Positions 45,742-53,563 of a stretch of DNA of 64,000 nucleotides are shown here, in pieces. Made by a program: the position numbers and the translations under genes. Position 1 is the stretch's first letter. Every line of letters starts with the position of its first letter. The notes under the pieces were generated by a model that was given only the letters and a program-made list of their open reading frames with translations, was not told the DNA's origin and did not search any database. This DNA is from Alphaproteobacteria bacterium. Lineage in GTDB: Bacteria > Pseudomonadota > Alphaproteobacteria > Micavibrionales > Micavibrionaceae. The DNA lies in the NCBI GenBank assembly GCA_016757515.1, contig JAERIN010000004.1, positions 1 through 64,000 of the forward strand, read 5' to 3'.

Positions 45742-46259
45742 CTCGCCCCGCCGCTGCGCTCCTGGCCCTGGCCGTCCTCATAGCGGACCAAGCCACAAAG
45801 TGGCTCGTCACCACGCAGGCCTTGGCCGCCGCGCCGGCCTCTTTCTCCGCGTGGTTCGCCGCGCCGCCCGCAGCGGTTGAGGGCACAAACCTGCCCCTCT
45901 TGCCTTTTTTGGACCTGACCCTGGTCTTGAACAGGGGGGTGAGCTTCGGCCTGCTGTCCGGCGCGCACGGCATCTTCACGCCCCTGCTTTTGTCTGTCGT
46001 GACCCTGGCCGTCACGGCTGCCCTGGCCGTCTGGCTCGCGCGGAGCGCGCCCGGCTTGCAGCGCCTGGCCCTGGCCCTTATCATCGGGGGCGCGGCGGGC
46101 AACCTGGTGGACAGGCTGCGCCTGGGCGTGGTTGTGGACTTCGTGGATTTCCACGCCTGGGGGTGGCACTGGCCCGCCTTCAACCTGGCCGACGCGGCCA
46201 TCGTGGCTGGCGTGGGCCTGATTGTGCTGACCACGCTTCTGCGGGAGGGGGAGACATGA
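45738..46259 (+). CDS. lspA: lipoprotein signal peptidase
   Basis: The 173-residue inner-membrane aspartyl peptidase removes signal peptides from prolipoproteins. It has four hydrophobic helices and the family motifs 'ADQATKWLV' (about residue 16), 'LVLNRGVSFGLL' (about 61), 'LIIGGAAGNLVDRLRLGVVVDF' with catalytic Asp (about 114-135) and 'FNLADAAI' with the second Asp (about 149). It overlaps both neighbours by ATGA, so it is cotranslated with yggS and the downstream lipoprotein. Confidence 0.95.
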   Translation: MTRPAAALLALAVLIADQATKWLVTTQALAAAPASFSAWFAAPPAAVEGTNLPLLPFLDLTLVLNRGVSFGLLSGAHGIFTPLLLSVVTLAVTAALAVWLARSAPGLQRLALALIIGGAAGNLVDRLRLGVVVDFVDFHAWGWHWPAFNLADAAIVAGVGLIVLTTLLREGET

Positions 46260-46735
46260 CGCGCAAGGCCCTGTGTGCACTGGCTGTTTTGGCCCTGGCC
46301 GCGTGCTCTGGCGCGCAGGAGCAGCTGGGCCTGACCACCGCGCCGCCGGACCCGTTTTTGGTGACGCGGCACGCGCCGCTGGAGATGCCCCTGGACTATG
46401 CCCTGCGTCCGCCGCAGCCCGGCGCGCCAAGGCCGCAGGAGATCCGGCCCGTCGATGCGGCCCGCGCCGCCGCTCTGGGTCCTGCCCCGTCCCGGTCCGG
46501 GCCCAGCGCGGGGGAGGCCGCGCTGCTCCGCGCTGCAGGGGCCCAGTACGCAGACCCAGGCGTGCGGGCGAAGCTGGCCACAGAGAGCCCGGCCCTGGCC
46601 GAGGCGCAAAAGCCCGCGGTGCAAAAACTCCTGGGTGTCACCTTGGGCACGTCCACGGAGGGCACGACGGAGGCCCTGGACCCGGTGGCCGAGGCCCAGC
46701 GTCTGCGCAAAGCGGCGGACGCGGAGCAGCCCTAG
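46256..46735 (+). CDS. bamF: DUF3035 lipoprotein (BamF-type)
   Basis: The 159-residue protein has a lipobox 'LALAAC' (Cys about residue 17) and the DUF3035 core 'PPDPFLVTRHAPLEMPLDYALRPPQPG', which is typical of alphaproteobacterial proteins encoded after lspA and annotated as the Bam subunit F. The mature protein is otherwise Ala/Pro-rich. Its own lipid processing would need the LspA encoded just upstream. The assignment rests on context and the PPD/LRPP pattern. Confidence 0.85.
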   Translation: MTRKALCALAVLALAACSGAQEQLGLTTAPPDPFLVTRHAPLEMPLDYALRPPQPGAPRPQEIRPVDAARAAALGPAPSRSGPSAGEAALLRAAGAQYADPGVRAKLATESPALAEAQKPAVQKLLGVTLGTSTEGTTEALDPVAEAQRLRKAADAEQP

Positions 46736-46759
46736 GCCCGTAGGGCGCACGCCCACCCA

Positions 46760-46958
46760 TGCTGCGCCGCAGCATAAACGCTGCCCCCAGGCCACAGAAA
46801 ATATTGTATACTCAGGGCACTGGGCGGTCTTGCGCACCCAAAGACCACCCCAATCGCGCCACCGCACGGACACCGCCCCGCTGCCGCTGTGATACCGCCC
46901 AGATACCGCTGGGCCACCTCACGGCTGCCGCCTAGGCACCGCCCCGCTGCCATTTTGC
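46760..46958 (+). repeat. hairpin/TATACT/11-mer array element, copy 2
   Basis: Copy 2 lies between bamF and the ribbon-helix-helix gene. Hairpin TGCTGC-GCC-GCAGCA at 46760-46774, TATACT at 46807-46812, nine 11-nt units at 46856-46954 and closing TTGC. Element length and both internal distances equal those of copy 1, although most units differ in sequence. A sigma70-type promoter for the downstream gene begins 30 bp after the element. Confidence 0.9.
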
Positions 46959-46987
46959 CCCCGCCCGCACGCCCCCCAAAAAACCGC

Positions 46988-47016
46988 TTGACAGTAGGAT
47001 AAAAATCCTATATACT
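46988..47016 (+). promoter_or_regulatory. sigma70 promoter with palindromic operator in the spacer
   Basis: TTGACA (46988-46993) and TATACT (47011-47016) are separated by the ideal 17 bp. The spacer contains the perfect inverted repeat TAGGAT-AAAA-ATCCTA (46995-47010), extended by CAGTA on the left and TACTG on the right. A protein bound here would cover the whole promoter. The gene driven encodes a ribbon-helix-helix DNA-binding protein, so autorepression is the natural reading. Confidence 0.85.
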
Positions 47017-47058
47017 GCCCTCAGAGCGTGTTTCAGATAAGGAAGAAAGGGCAAGACC

Positions 47059-47526
47059 ATGACCGCAAACATCCCAAACCTCGGGAGCTTAATAGAGCCA
47101 AACCACAAAAAGCGCTGCATCACCGTCCGCCTCGCGCCCCAGACGCACGACGCCTTGCGCCGCGCCGCCGCGTTGGAGCACCGGACCATGGCGGCCCTCG
47201 TACACAGGGCGCTGGAGGCCCATTTTGACACCGTGCAGGTCTGGGGCTCCGCCGGCACCCGCGCGTCCCTGACCAAGGCCGTGGCCATGTGCTGGGAGCC
47301 CAACCCGCTGAGCCACCTGCTTAAGTTGGTTATAAGCTTTCCCTGCCTCGCCACGAACACAGAGCGCGCACTGTGGCGGGCCATCATGGACGATGAGAGG
47401 TGCTGGCGCAGGGTGCGCCCCAAGGGCCCGGAGCCTGGCGCAAAGGCCTCGTGGGATACCGGGTCCGATAACCTGAACCTCACCGCCGTGTGCGAACACT
47501 ACTACGCGCGCATCGTGGGGTTGTGA
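47059..47526 (+). CDS. ribbon-helix-helix protein with extra C-terminal domain
   Basis: The 155-residue protein has a ribbon-helix-helix (Arc/CopG-like) motif at about residues 18-55: strand 'CITVRLAPQ', helix 'THDALRRAAALE', turn 'HRT', helix 'MAALVHRALEAHF'. The remaining 100 residues ('NPLSHLLKLVISFPCLATNTERALWRAIMDDERCWRRV') form a domain I do not recognise. GGAAG and AAGGG boxes precede the ATG. A strong promoter with a palindromic operator lies just upstream. No partner toxin gene follows; the next gene, flgC, is convergent and abuts it. Confidence 0.75.
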   Translation: MTANIPNLGSLIEPNHKKRCITVRLAPQTHDALRRAAALEHRTMAALVHRALEAHFDTVQVWGSAGTRASLTKAVAMCWEPNPLSHLLKLVISFPCLATNTERALWRAIMDDERCWRRVRPKGPEPGAKASWDTGSDNLNLTAVCEHYYARIVGL

Positions 47527-47940
47527 TTACCCCCGCAGCATATCAATCGTGCGGGTGATCATCGCGCGGGCCTGCTCTATCATGCCCAGGTTCGCGTCAT
47601 AGGAGCGCTGGGCCTCCCGCGCGTCGGCGACCTCTATCAGGCTCTCCACGTTGGGCATGCGCACATAGCCGTTCGCGTCCGCGCCGGGGTGGCCGGGGCG
47701 CAGGGCCATGGAAAAGGGCGTGCGCGTGTCGGGCTCTATGCTGCCCACGCGCACCAGGGGCAGGCCCGTGGCGCGGTCCACCTCGTTGCGGAAGGTGATG
47801 ACCTTCCGGCGATAGGGCTCGCCCCCTGGCTCTTTGGCTGCGGAGTCTGCGTTGGCCAGATTTTCCGTGACGACGCGCAGGCGCGCGCCCTGGGCCCGCA
47901 TCCCCGCCGCTGCGATGACTATGCTGTCGGATATGTCCAT
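47527..47940 (-). CDS. flgC: flagellar basal-body rod protein FlgC
   Basis: FlgC forms the proximal rod of the flagellum (137 residues). The N-terminus 'IVIAAAGMRAQGARLRVVTENLANADS' and C-terminus 'YDANLGMIEQARAMITRTIDMLRG' are the paired rod-family helices; 'YRRKVITFRNE' and 'GYVRMPNV' are typical of FlgC. It follows flgB by 3 bp. fliE, which commonly follows in alphaproteobacteria, is not here. Confidence 0.93.
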   Translation of the reverse strand: MDISDSIVIAAAGMRAQGARLRVVTENLANADSAAKEPGGEPYRRKVITFRNEVDRATGLPLVRVGSIEPDTRTPFSMALRPGHPGADANGYVRMPNVESLIEVADAREAQRSYDANLGMIEQARAMITRTIDMLRG

Positions 47941-47943
47941 GGT

Positions 47944-48339
47944 TTACTGCCTCCCCAGCGCTGTTCTGATAAGACCCGCCTGCCGCTGATACAGCGTTGT
48001 GGCCAGGTTGTAGTCCTGGAGCGTCTCGGACGCCGCGACCATCTGCTCCTCCAAGATCACCGCGTTGCCGTCCGGCGCGCGCTCCCACGGGCTGCCCCAG
48101 TCCTGGGTCTTCGCCGCACCCGGCGCGCCGCCCATGGCCATGTGCGCGGGGTTGGTCCGCGCGAGTGTGACGCCCGCGTTATCCAAGAGGCCCGCAAAGG
48201 ACTGGGGTTTAAGGTCCTGCGGCGTGTAGTCGGGCGTGTTGGCGTTCGCGATGTTCGCCATGATGAGGGACTGCCGCTGCGCGAGGTAGTCCATCCGCCC
48301 GACCAGGGCCTTGAGCAGCGGGATGTTCTGTGTACTCAT
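47944..48339 (-). CDS. flgB: flagellar basal-body rod protein FlgB
   Basis: The 131-residue proximal rod protein has 'RMDYLAQRQSLIMANIANANTPDYTPQDL' near the N-terminus and 'LEEQMVAASETLQDYNLATTLYQRQAGLIRTALG' at the end, as in FlgB. The ATG at 48339 is preferred over an upstream start. It is divergent from purQ with only 26 bp between start codons. Confidence 0.92.
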   Translation of the reverse strand: MSTQNIPLLKALVGRMDYLAQRQSLIMANIANANTPDYTPQDLKPQSFAGLLDNAGVTLARTNPAHMAMGGAPGAAKTQDWGSPWERAPDGNAVILEEQMVAASETLQDYNLATTLYQRQAGLIRTALGRQ

Positions 48340-48365
48340 GCCGCCGGGAAAGGAGTGCAAGCCCC

Positions 48366-49100
48366 GTGCCACACCCGCGCGCGATCGTCCTGGCCGGATA
48401 CGGCCTGAACTGTGAGGTAGAGACCGCCCACGCCTTCGCGGCGTGCGGGGCGGCGGCGGAGGTTGTGCATATAGCGGACCTCCTGGCCGCGCCGGAGAAT
48501 CTCGCCGGGGCGCAGATTCTCGCGGTGCCGGGGGGGTTCTCGTTCGGGGACGACACGGGGTCCGGCAACGCCCTCGCGCAGCTTCTGCGCCTGCGCCTGG
48601 GGGACGCGCTGGCCGCCTTCCACGCCCGCGACACGCTCACCATAGGCATCTGCAACGGGTGCCAGGTCCTCGTCCGCCTGGGGCTGTTGGAGGGCCGCAC
48701 CGACATCGCCCTGACGCACAACGCCGGCGGGCGGTACGTGTGCCGGTGGGTGGACCTCGCGCCGGAGGGGGCCTCCCCCTGGCTCGCGGGCGTGGGGCGG
48801 ATGCACATCCCCGTCGCGCACGGGGAGGGGCGGTTTGTCCTGGCCGAGGGCGCGCGCCCACACGTGGCTCTGCGCTACGTCCCCGGCCAGTCGGGGGGCC
48901 TGCCCCACAACCCAAACGGCTCCACGGACGATATCGCGGGCGTCACGGACGCAAGCGGGCGCGTCCTGGCCCTGATGCCCCACCCAGAGCGGGGTATGTA
49001 CGCGTGGCAGCGCGACGACGCGCCAGAGCGCGGCCCGAACGTGCCCGAGGAAGCGGACGGCATGCGCCTTTTCCGCGCAGGGGTGGCCTACTTCGCGTGA
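48366..49100 (+). CDS. purQ: phosphoribosylformylglycinamidine synthase glutaminase subunit
   Basis: PurQ supplies ammonia to PurL in purine synthesis (244 residues). The nucleophile Cys is in 'GICNGCQVLVRLG' (about residue 97), with 'VPGGFSFGDDTGSG' before it and the His-Glu pair in 'MPHPERG' (about 205). The start is a GTG at 48366 with AAAGGAG 10 nt upstream. purS and purL are not nearby. Confidence 0.92.
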   Translation: MPHPRAIVLAGYGLNCEVETAHAFAACGAAAEVVHIADLLAAPENLAGAQILAVPGGFSFGDDTGSGNALAQLLRLRLGDALAAFHARDTLTIGICNGCQVLVRLGLLEGRTDIALTHNAGGRYVCRWVDLAPEGASPWLAGVGRMHIPVAHGEGRFVLAEGARPHVALRYVPGQSGGLPHNPNGSTDDIAGVTDASGRVLALMPHPERGMYAWQRDDAPERGPNVPEEADGMRLFRAGVAYFA

Positions 49101-49276
49101 GCAGGCCCCTACTTCCCCTGGGTGCGGGCCTTGCTCCTGCGGCACTCTGGACAGCGCAAAATTTGGCCCGCGCCGCCGCACTGTGATACGATGAATACGT
49201 GGGCCCATAAGAGCCCGCGCGCCACCGCCCGGATCAAAAGAGGCGGGGTGCGCAGAACATATAGAGGAGGTGTGTG

Positions 49277-50563
49277 ATGGCCAGTCCCAGTGAAGAAGCC
49301 CTTCCCAGTCAGGAAGCTATCAATGAACTTGCGCGCGCGGCGCATGCGGGCGATAAGCCTGGGGTCAACATGATGCTGGATGCGTTCCCAGACGGGCCGG
49401 GCCGGAGGGAGCTCCTGATGGGCTATCCTACGCAGGAGTTGGAGTTTTCGACAGGAAAATATACGGGCGTGTCTGCTCAGGCCGCAGCCATAGCTATGGG
49501 CCATGAGAAGGTGGCCATTGCCCTTATTGAGGCGGCAAACGGTAATATTGACATTCTTAACAAACCAGCGACTAAAGATTACAGTGAGATTAATATTTAT
49601 GGTGCTGCTGTGCATGCCCAAGATTCCGTGATTAAGGCTTTTTTGGACGCAGGCGTGTCCATAAATGCGCGGGGTTTGGAAGGGGCAACGCCAGCCCATG
49701 GGGCAGCGTATCGTGGGCATGTTGGTACCAGCTTACAGATCTTGCGCCATGGGGCAGATCCCACCCTGACGGCCGATGGGGAAGAGCTGTACGATGTTTT
49801 GCAGGGCAAAACCCCGGCGGGGTGGGCCGAGGCCAGATCTGATCCCAAGAATACGCAGTGGGCAGAATGGAGAGAGAAAAACCCAGAATTTGTGGCGGGC
49901 TTGCCCAAAACGGCGGCCCTGTGGCACGCGGCGGAGGTGGCGTGGACAACAAACGACACCGCGAAGCTGGATGACGCGCTGGATAGGGCGCAGGCTGCGG
50001 GCGTCGATCGGGGGGAGTTGACCACCGCCATCGCGCAGGGGCTTGCGAACGCCGAAAAGCCCCCCAAGCATGCGGGCGCCATCATCGCGCACCTGGAGGG
50101 GCAGGCCCCCGACGCCGACCGCACGGCCCAGGCGGACGCCGACGCCTCGCGGCTGTTTGAGCCACTTGACACGCTGGCAAAGCAATTCGAGCCCCAAGCG
50201 AGAGGTGAAGTTAGGCAGGATGAATTTAAAAGGGTTCAAAAGGCCTTGGCACAGCTGGGCTACCCTGTGGGTAAACCGGATGGGGTTGTGGGCGCCAGGA
50301 CGATTGAGGCCATAGGGAGATTCGCTGCTGACAATGGCCTGCCGTTCGATCCAACGGAGGGGCTTACCCCAAGTATGGGGTATAAGATCGAACTTGCGGC
50401 TGCGAAAGAAAGGGGTGCGCTGCAACCAAGCGACTCGCTGCTTGCTTCTGGTGCTGCGGGCGGCAGCCCTCAGGATGAAGTGGGTCCGTGGGGCGTGCCC
50501 CAGGCCCGTTGGAACCGGGGTGGTGATGCAGACGCAGCTCTTAAGCTTTGGACAGGCCTATAA
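49277..50563 (+). CDS. ankyrin-repeat protein with peptidoglycan-binding-like domain
   Basis: The 428-residue protein starts with about four ankyrin-like units (about residues 15-165), clearest in 'INIYGAAVHAQDSVIKAFLDAGVSINARG' and 'GATPAHGAAYRGHVGTSLQILRHGADP'. A helical region follows (about 190-310), then a PG_binding_1-like module 'RVQKALAQLGYPVGKPDGVVGARTIEAIGRFAADNG' (about 320-355). No signal peptide is visible. GAGGAGG precedes the ATG; an in-frame GTG lies one codon upstream. The first 500 bp are less GC-rich than the rest of the window. The combination suggests an effector or envelope protein, which is inference. Confidence 0.75.
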   Translation: MASPSEEALPSQEAINELARAAHAGDKPGVNMMLDAFPDGPGRRELLMGYPTQELEFSTGKYTGVSAQAAAIAMGHEKVAIALIEAANGNIDILNKPATKDYSEINIYGAAVHAQDSVIKAFLDAGVSINARGLEGATPAHGAAYRGHVGTSLQILRHGADPTLTADGEELYDVLQGKTPAGWAEARSDPKNTQWAEWREKNPEFVAGLPKTAALWHAAEVAWTTNDTAKLDDALDRAQAAGVDRGELTTAIAQGLANAEKPPKHAGAIIAHLEGQAPDADRTAQADADASRLFEPLDTLAKQFEPQARGEVRQDEFKRVQKALAQLGYPVGKPDGVVGARTIEAIGRFAADNGLPFDPTEGLTPSMGYKIELAAAKERGALQPSDSLLASGAAGGSPQDEVGPWGVPQARWNRGGDADAALKLWTGL

Positions 50564-50659
50564 GTTATGTCTCCCGGCCCGGGGTTTGCGTTGTGCGGTG
50601 GGCCGCAGCGCATTTGATGATCCACTGGCCGCGCTGGCGCGGGAGATGGCCTAGCGCCC

Positions 50660-53008
50660 CTACTTCCCCTTGCGCTTGCCGCGCCCGCCGCCGCGCGGGG
50701 GCCGCTTGGGCTTTTTGGCGGCCTCGGCCAGGACGGCCACGGCCCGGTTCATGCCCACGGAGAGCACGTCGTCGTCCTTGGGCAGGGAGGTGAAGGCCCC
50801 GTCGTGCTTCAGGTACGGGCCGAAGCGGCCTATCCCGGCGGTGACCTCCTTGCCCGTGTCCGGGTGCGTGCCCAGGGCGCGCGGGAGGGAGAGCAGCGCA
50901 AGCGCGCTGTCCAGGGTCACAGACGCGGGCTCCACGCCCTTGGGCAGGCCCTGGCGCTTGGGCTTTGGCGCAGCCTTGGACGGCTTGCCGGACTTGGTCA
51001 GGGGCGGCGGCGCGTCCGGGTCCGCCTCCATCTGCACATAGGGGCCATAGGGGCCGTCCCGCACGGAAACCTCACGCCCTGTGGCGGGGCACGCGCCCAG
51101 GACCCGGGGCTCCGCGCGCGGGGCGGCCTCTGCCTCCCCCGCGACCAGGGGGCGGGTGTAGCGGCACTCCGGGTACGCCGAGCAGCCGATGAACGCCCCG
51201 AACTTGCCCAGGCGCAGGCCCAGCCGCCCCGTGCCGCACTTGGGGCACGCGCGCTCCCCGCCGGGGAAGAGGTGGTCGGCCAGGTCGGCCTCCAGCTGGT
51301 CTATCACCTGGGTGATGGTCAGGTCCTTCGTCCCCGCCACGGCCCTGGAAAACCCGTCCCAGAACTGCCCCAGCGCGTCGCGCCAGCCCACGTCGCCGGA
51401 GGCAATGGCGTCCAGCTCCTCCTCCAGGCTCGCGGTGAAGCCATAGTCCACGTAGCGGCCAAAGAACTTGGTCAAGAAGGTTGTCACAATCCGCCCCCGG
51501 TCCTGCGGCACGAACCGGCGGCTCTCCATGGAGACGTAGTCACGGTCGCGCAGCACCTGGAGGATGGAGGCATAGGTGGACGGGCGGCCGATGCCCAGCT
51601 CCTCCAGCCGTTTGACCAGAGAGGCTTCCGTGTACCGGGGCGGGGGCTGCGTGAAGTGCTGCGACGGCGTGACGGCCAGGAGCTTCACGCCCTCCCCCTG
51701 CGCCATGGGGGGCAGGCGGCGGCCATCCTCGTCCTCCTCATCGTCCTTGTCCTCATGGTATAGGGTCAGGAAGCCGTCAAACACCAGGACCTGCCCCGTG
51801 GCGCGCAGGACTACGTCGTCTGTCCCGTCCGATATGTCCACGGCGGTCTGCTCCAGGCGGGCGTTTTCCATCTGGGACGCCACTGCCCGCTTCCATATCA
51901 GCGCATACAGTCGCGCCGCGTCGGCCTCCAGGCCTGTGGGGGCCTTTTTGCCCAGGTCTGTGGGGCGGATGGCCTCGTGCGCCTCCTGGGCGTTTTTGGC
52001 CTTGGACTTATACAGGCGCGGCGTTTTGGGGAGGTACGTGGGGCCGTAGTCTTTTTCTATGACCTCGCGCGCCTGGTCCACGGCCTCTGGCGAGAGCGTC
52101 GTGCCGTCCGTGCGCATGTAGGTGATAAGCCCAGCCTCGTAGAGGCTCTGCGCCACGCGCATGGTCCGCGCCGCCGTCATGGACAGCTTGCGCGCGGCCT
52201 CCATCTGGAGCGTGGAGGTGATGAAGGGCGGCGCGGGGGAGCGGCGGACCTCCTTGGCCTCCACCTTCTGCACGGCCAGCGCCTTGCCCTCCACCCGCGC
52301 GGCGGCGGCCTGGGCCGCGCCCTCATCGGGGATGTCAAACTTGCCAAGCTTGTTCCCGGCCAGGTGCGTGAGGCGCGCGGTGAACGGCGCGCCCTTGGCG
52401 GTGTGGCAGTCCGCAGCAATCTGCCAGTACTCGCGGGGCGTAAAGGCCTCAATCTCGGCTTCGCGCTCGCAGATCGCGCGCAGCGCCACAGACTGCACCC
52501 GCCCCGCAGAGCGCGCGCCGGGCAGCTTCCGCCACAGCACGGGGGAGAGGGTGAATCCCACGAGGTAGTCCAGCGCGCGCCGGGCGAGGTACGCCTCCAC
52601 CAGGGGGGCGTCCAGCGCGCGGGGGTGCGCGAAGGCGTCCTGAACGGCGGCCTTGGTGATGGCGTTGAAGGTGACGCGCTGGACCTTTTTGCCCTTCAGG
52701 GCCCCCGCGTCGTCCAAGATCTCCTTTACGTGCCACGCGATCGCCTCTCCCTCCCGGTCCGGGTCCGGGGCGAGGGTCAGGGTGTCGGCCCCCTTCAGGG
52801 CGCTCTTTATGGCCGCTATGGTCTTGCTCGCGCGGGGGTCCACCTCCCACCGCATGGCAAAGCCCGCCGCCGGGTCCACAGAGCCGTCCTTTTGCACCAG
52901 GTCGCGCACATGGCCGTAGGACGCCATGACCCGCCAGCCGGGGCCCAGGTACTTCTCAATGGTCTTGGCCTTCGCGGGGGACTCAACGATGACGAGGTTT
53001 GTGTCCAT
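50660..53008 (-). CDS. topA: DNA topoisomerase I
   Basis: The 782-residue type IA enzyme relaxes negative supercoils. The TOPRIM domain begins 'LVIVESPAKAKTIEKYLG' and includes 'PDPDREGEAIAWH'. The active-site Tyr is in 'GLITYMRTDGTTLS' (about residue 295). One C-terminal zinc ribbon is clear ('CPKCGTGRLGLRLGKFGAFIGCSAYPEC'), followed by zinc-less repeats ('VSVRDGPYGPYVQME', 'VTAGIGRFGPYLKHDG') and a Lys/Arg/Gly tail, the usual alphaproteobacterial layout. dprA, a frequent neighbour, is absent. Confidence 0.96.
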   Translation of the reverse strand: MDTNLVIVESPAKAKTIEKYLGPGWRVMASYGHVRDLVQKDGSVDPAAGFAMRWEVDPRASKTIAAIKSALKGADTLTLAPDPDREGEAIAWHVKEILDDAGALKGKKVQRVTFNAITKAAVQDAFAHPRALDAPLVEAYLARRALDYLVGFTLSPVLWRKLPGARSAGRVQSVALRAICEREAEIEAFTPREYWQIAADCHTAKGAPFTARLTHLAGNKLGKFDIPDEGAAQAAAARVEGKALAVQKVEAKEVRRSPAPPFITSTLQMEAARKLSMTAARTMRVAQSLYEAGLITYMRTDGTTLSPEAVDQAREVIEKDYGPTYLPKTPRLYKSKAKNAQEAHEAIRPTDLGKKAPTGLEADAARLYALIWKRAVASQMENARLEQTAVDISDGTDDVVLRATGQVLVFDGFLTLYHEDKDDEEDEDGRRLPPMAQGEGVKLLAVTPSQHFTQPPPRYTEASLVKRLEELGIGRPSTYASILQVLRDRDYVSMESRRFVPQDRGRIVTTFLTKFFGRYVDYGFTASLEEELDAIASGDVGWRDALGQFWDGFSRAVAGTKDLTITQVIDQLEADLADHLFPGGERACPKCGTGRLGLRLGKFGAFIGCSAYPECRYTRPLVAGEAEAAPRAEPRVLGACPATGREVSVRDGPYGPYVQMEADPDAPPPLTKSGKPSKAAPKPKRQGLPKGVEPASVTLDSALALLSLPRALGTHPDTGKEVTAGIGRFGPYLKHDGAFTSLPKDDDVLSVGMNRAVAVLAEAAKKPKRPPRGGGRGKRKGK

Positions 53009-53041
53009 GGGGGCCCTCCTTGGCAGAGGCTGCCCGGCGCG

Positions 53042-53563
53042 TCAAGGCGCGGGGCGATTCATGCAGGCCACGCGGGCCTGGGAGTCTATGCGGACAGACA
53101 CCCGGGCGCTGGGCGTGCCCCGGAATAGCCGCGCGTAGGCGTTGGCGTAGCAGGCGCAGTACCCGTCCGCGTCCCCGCGCCAGCCGGGCGGAGTCAGCGT
53201 TGGGCGCCCTATGCACCGCGCGTAGGCCCATCCCGCGCGGCCCGGGACGTTCGGGCAGGCGTCCTGCACGGCCATGAGGACGCCGTTTCGGTCTGCGTCT
53301 GGGCCCTGCGCGATGCGCTCACCAAAAAACCGCGCGGCCAGGCACGGGCAGTCATAGTGTGCCGCCACAAAGGGGTTGCCCGCGCACTCCGCCTCCACCT
53401 CTATGGCCTCTTGGATGAACTCGGGCGGGATGAGGTCCCACGGGATGTCGCCCCCCTGCGCCAGGGCGGGGAGGGGGAGGAGGACAACAGCCAGGAGAAG
53501 CAGAGCCCTACTGCCCCAATATCTTGCGCAGTGGCTCCACAAGGTCCGTTTTCTCCCAGGCAA
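53042..53563 (-). CDS. cysteine-rich exported protein
   Basis: I do not recognise this protein. From the ATG at 53563 it has 173 residues with a long signal peptide (about 1-36, ending ALA); an in-frame TTG seven codons on would shorten it. The mature part has eight cysteines in 'AECAGN', 'DCPCLAARF', 'DACPN', 'RCIGRPT', 'YCACYANA' and 'ACMNRP', which fits several disulfides. The start lies 56 bp inside metK on the same strand. Confidence 0.7.
   Translation of the reverse strand: MPGRKRTLWSHCARYWGSRALLLLAVVLLPLPALAQGGDIPWDLIPPEFIQEAIEVEAECAGNPFVAAHYDCPCLAARFFGERIAQGPDADRNGVLMAVQDACPNVPGRAGWAYARCIGRPTLTPPGWRGDADGYCACYANAYARLFRGTPSARVSVRIDSQARVACMNRPAP

Noticed and set aside
47059-47526. Antitoxin of a toxin-antitoxin pair
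   Set aside because: The protein has a ribbon-helix-helix fold but is long for an antitoxin, and the next gene is convergent flgC, so no toxin gene is present.
49109-49207. Minus-strand tail with CPEC-type cysteines resembling a zinc ribbon, ending at 49109
   Set aside because: The frame has only distant GTG starts and no ribosome site, and upstream it is just the complement of the ankyrin gene. It could be a remnant, but evidence is too thin.
49215-49240. A single GCGCCACCGCCCGG match to the 11-nt repeat unit
   Set aside because: Only one unit is present, with no array, hairpin or TATACT at the right distance, so it is chance in GC-rich DNA.
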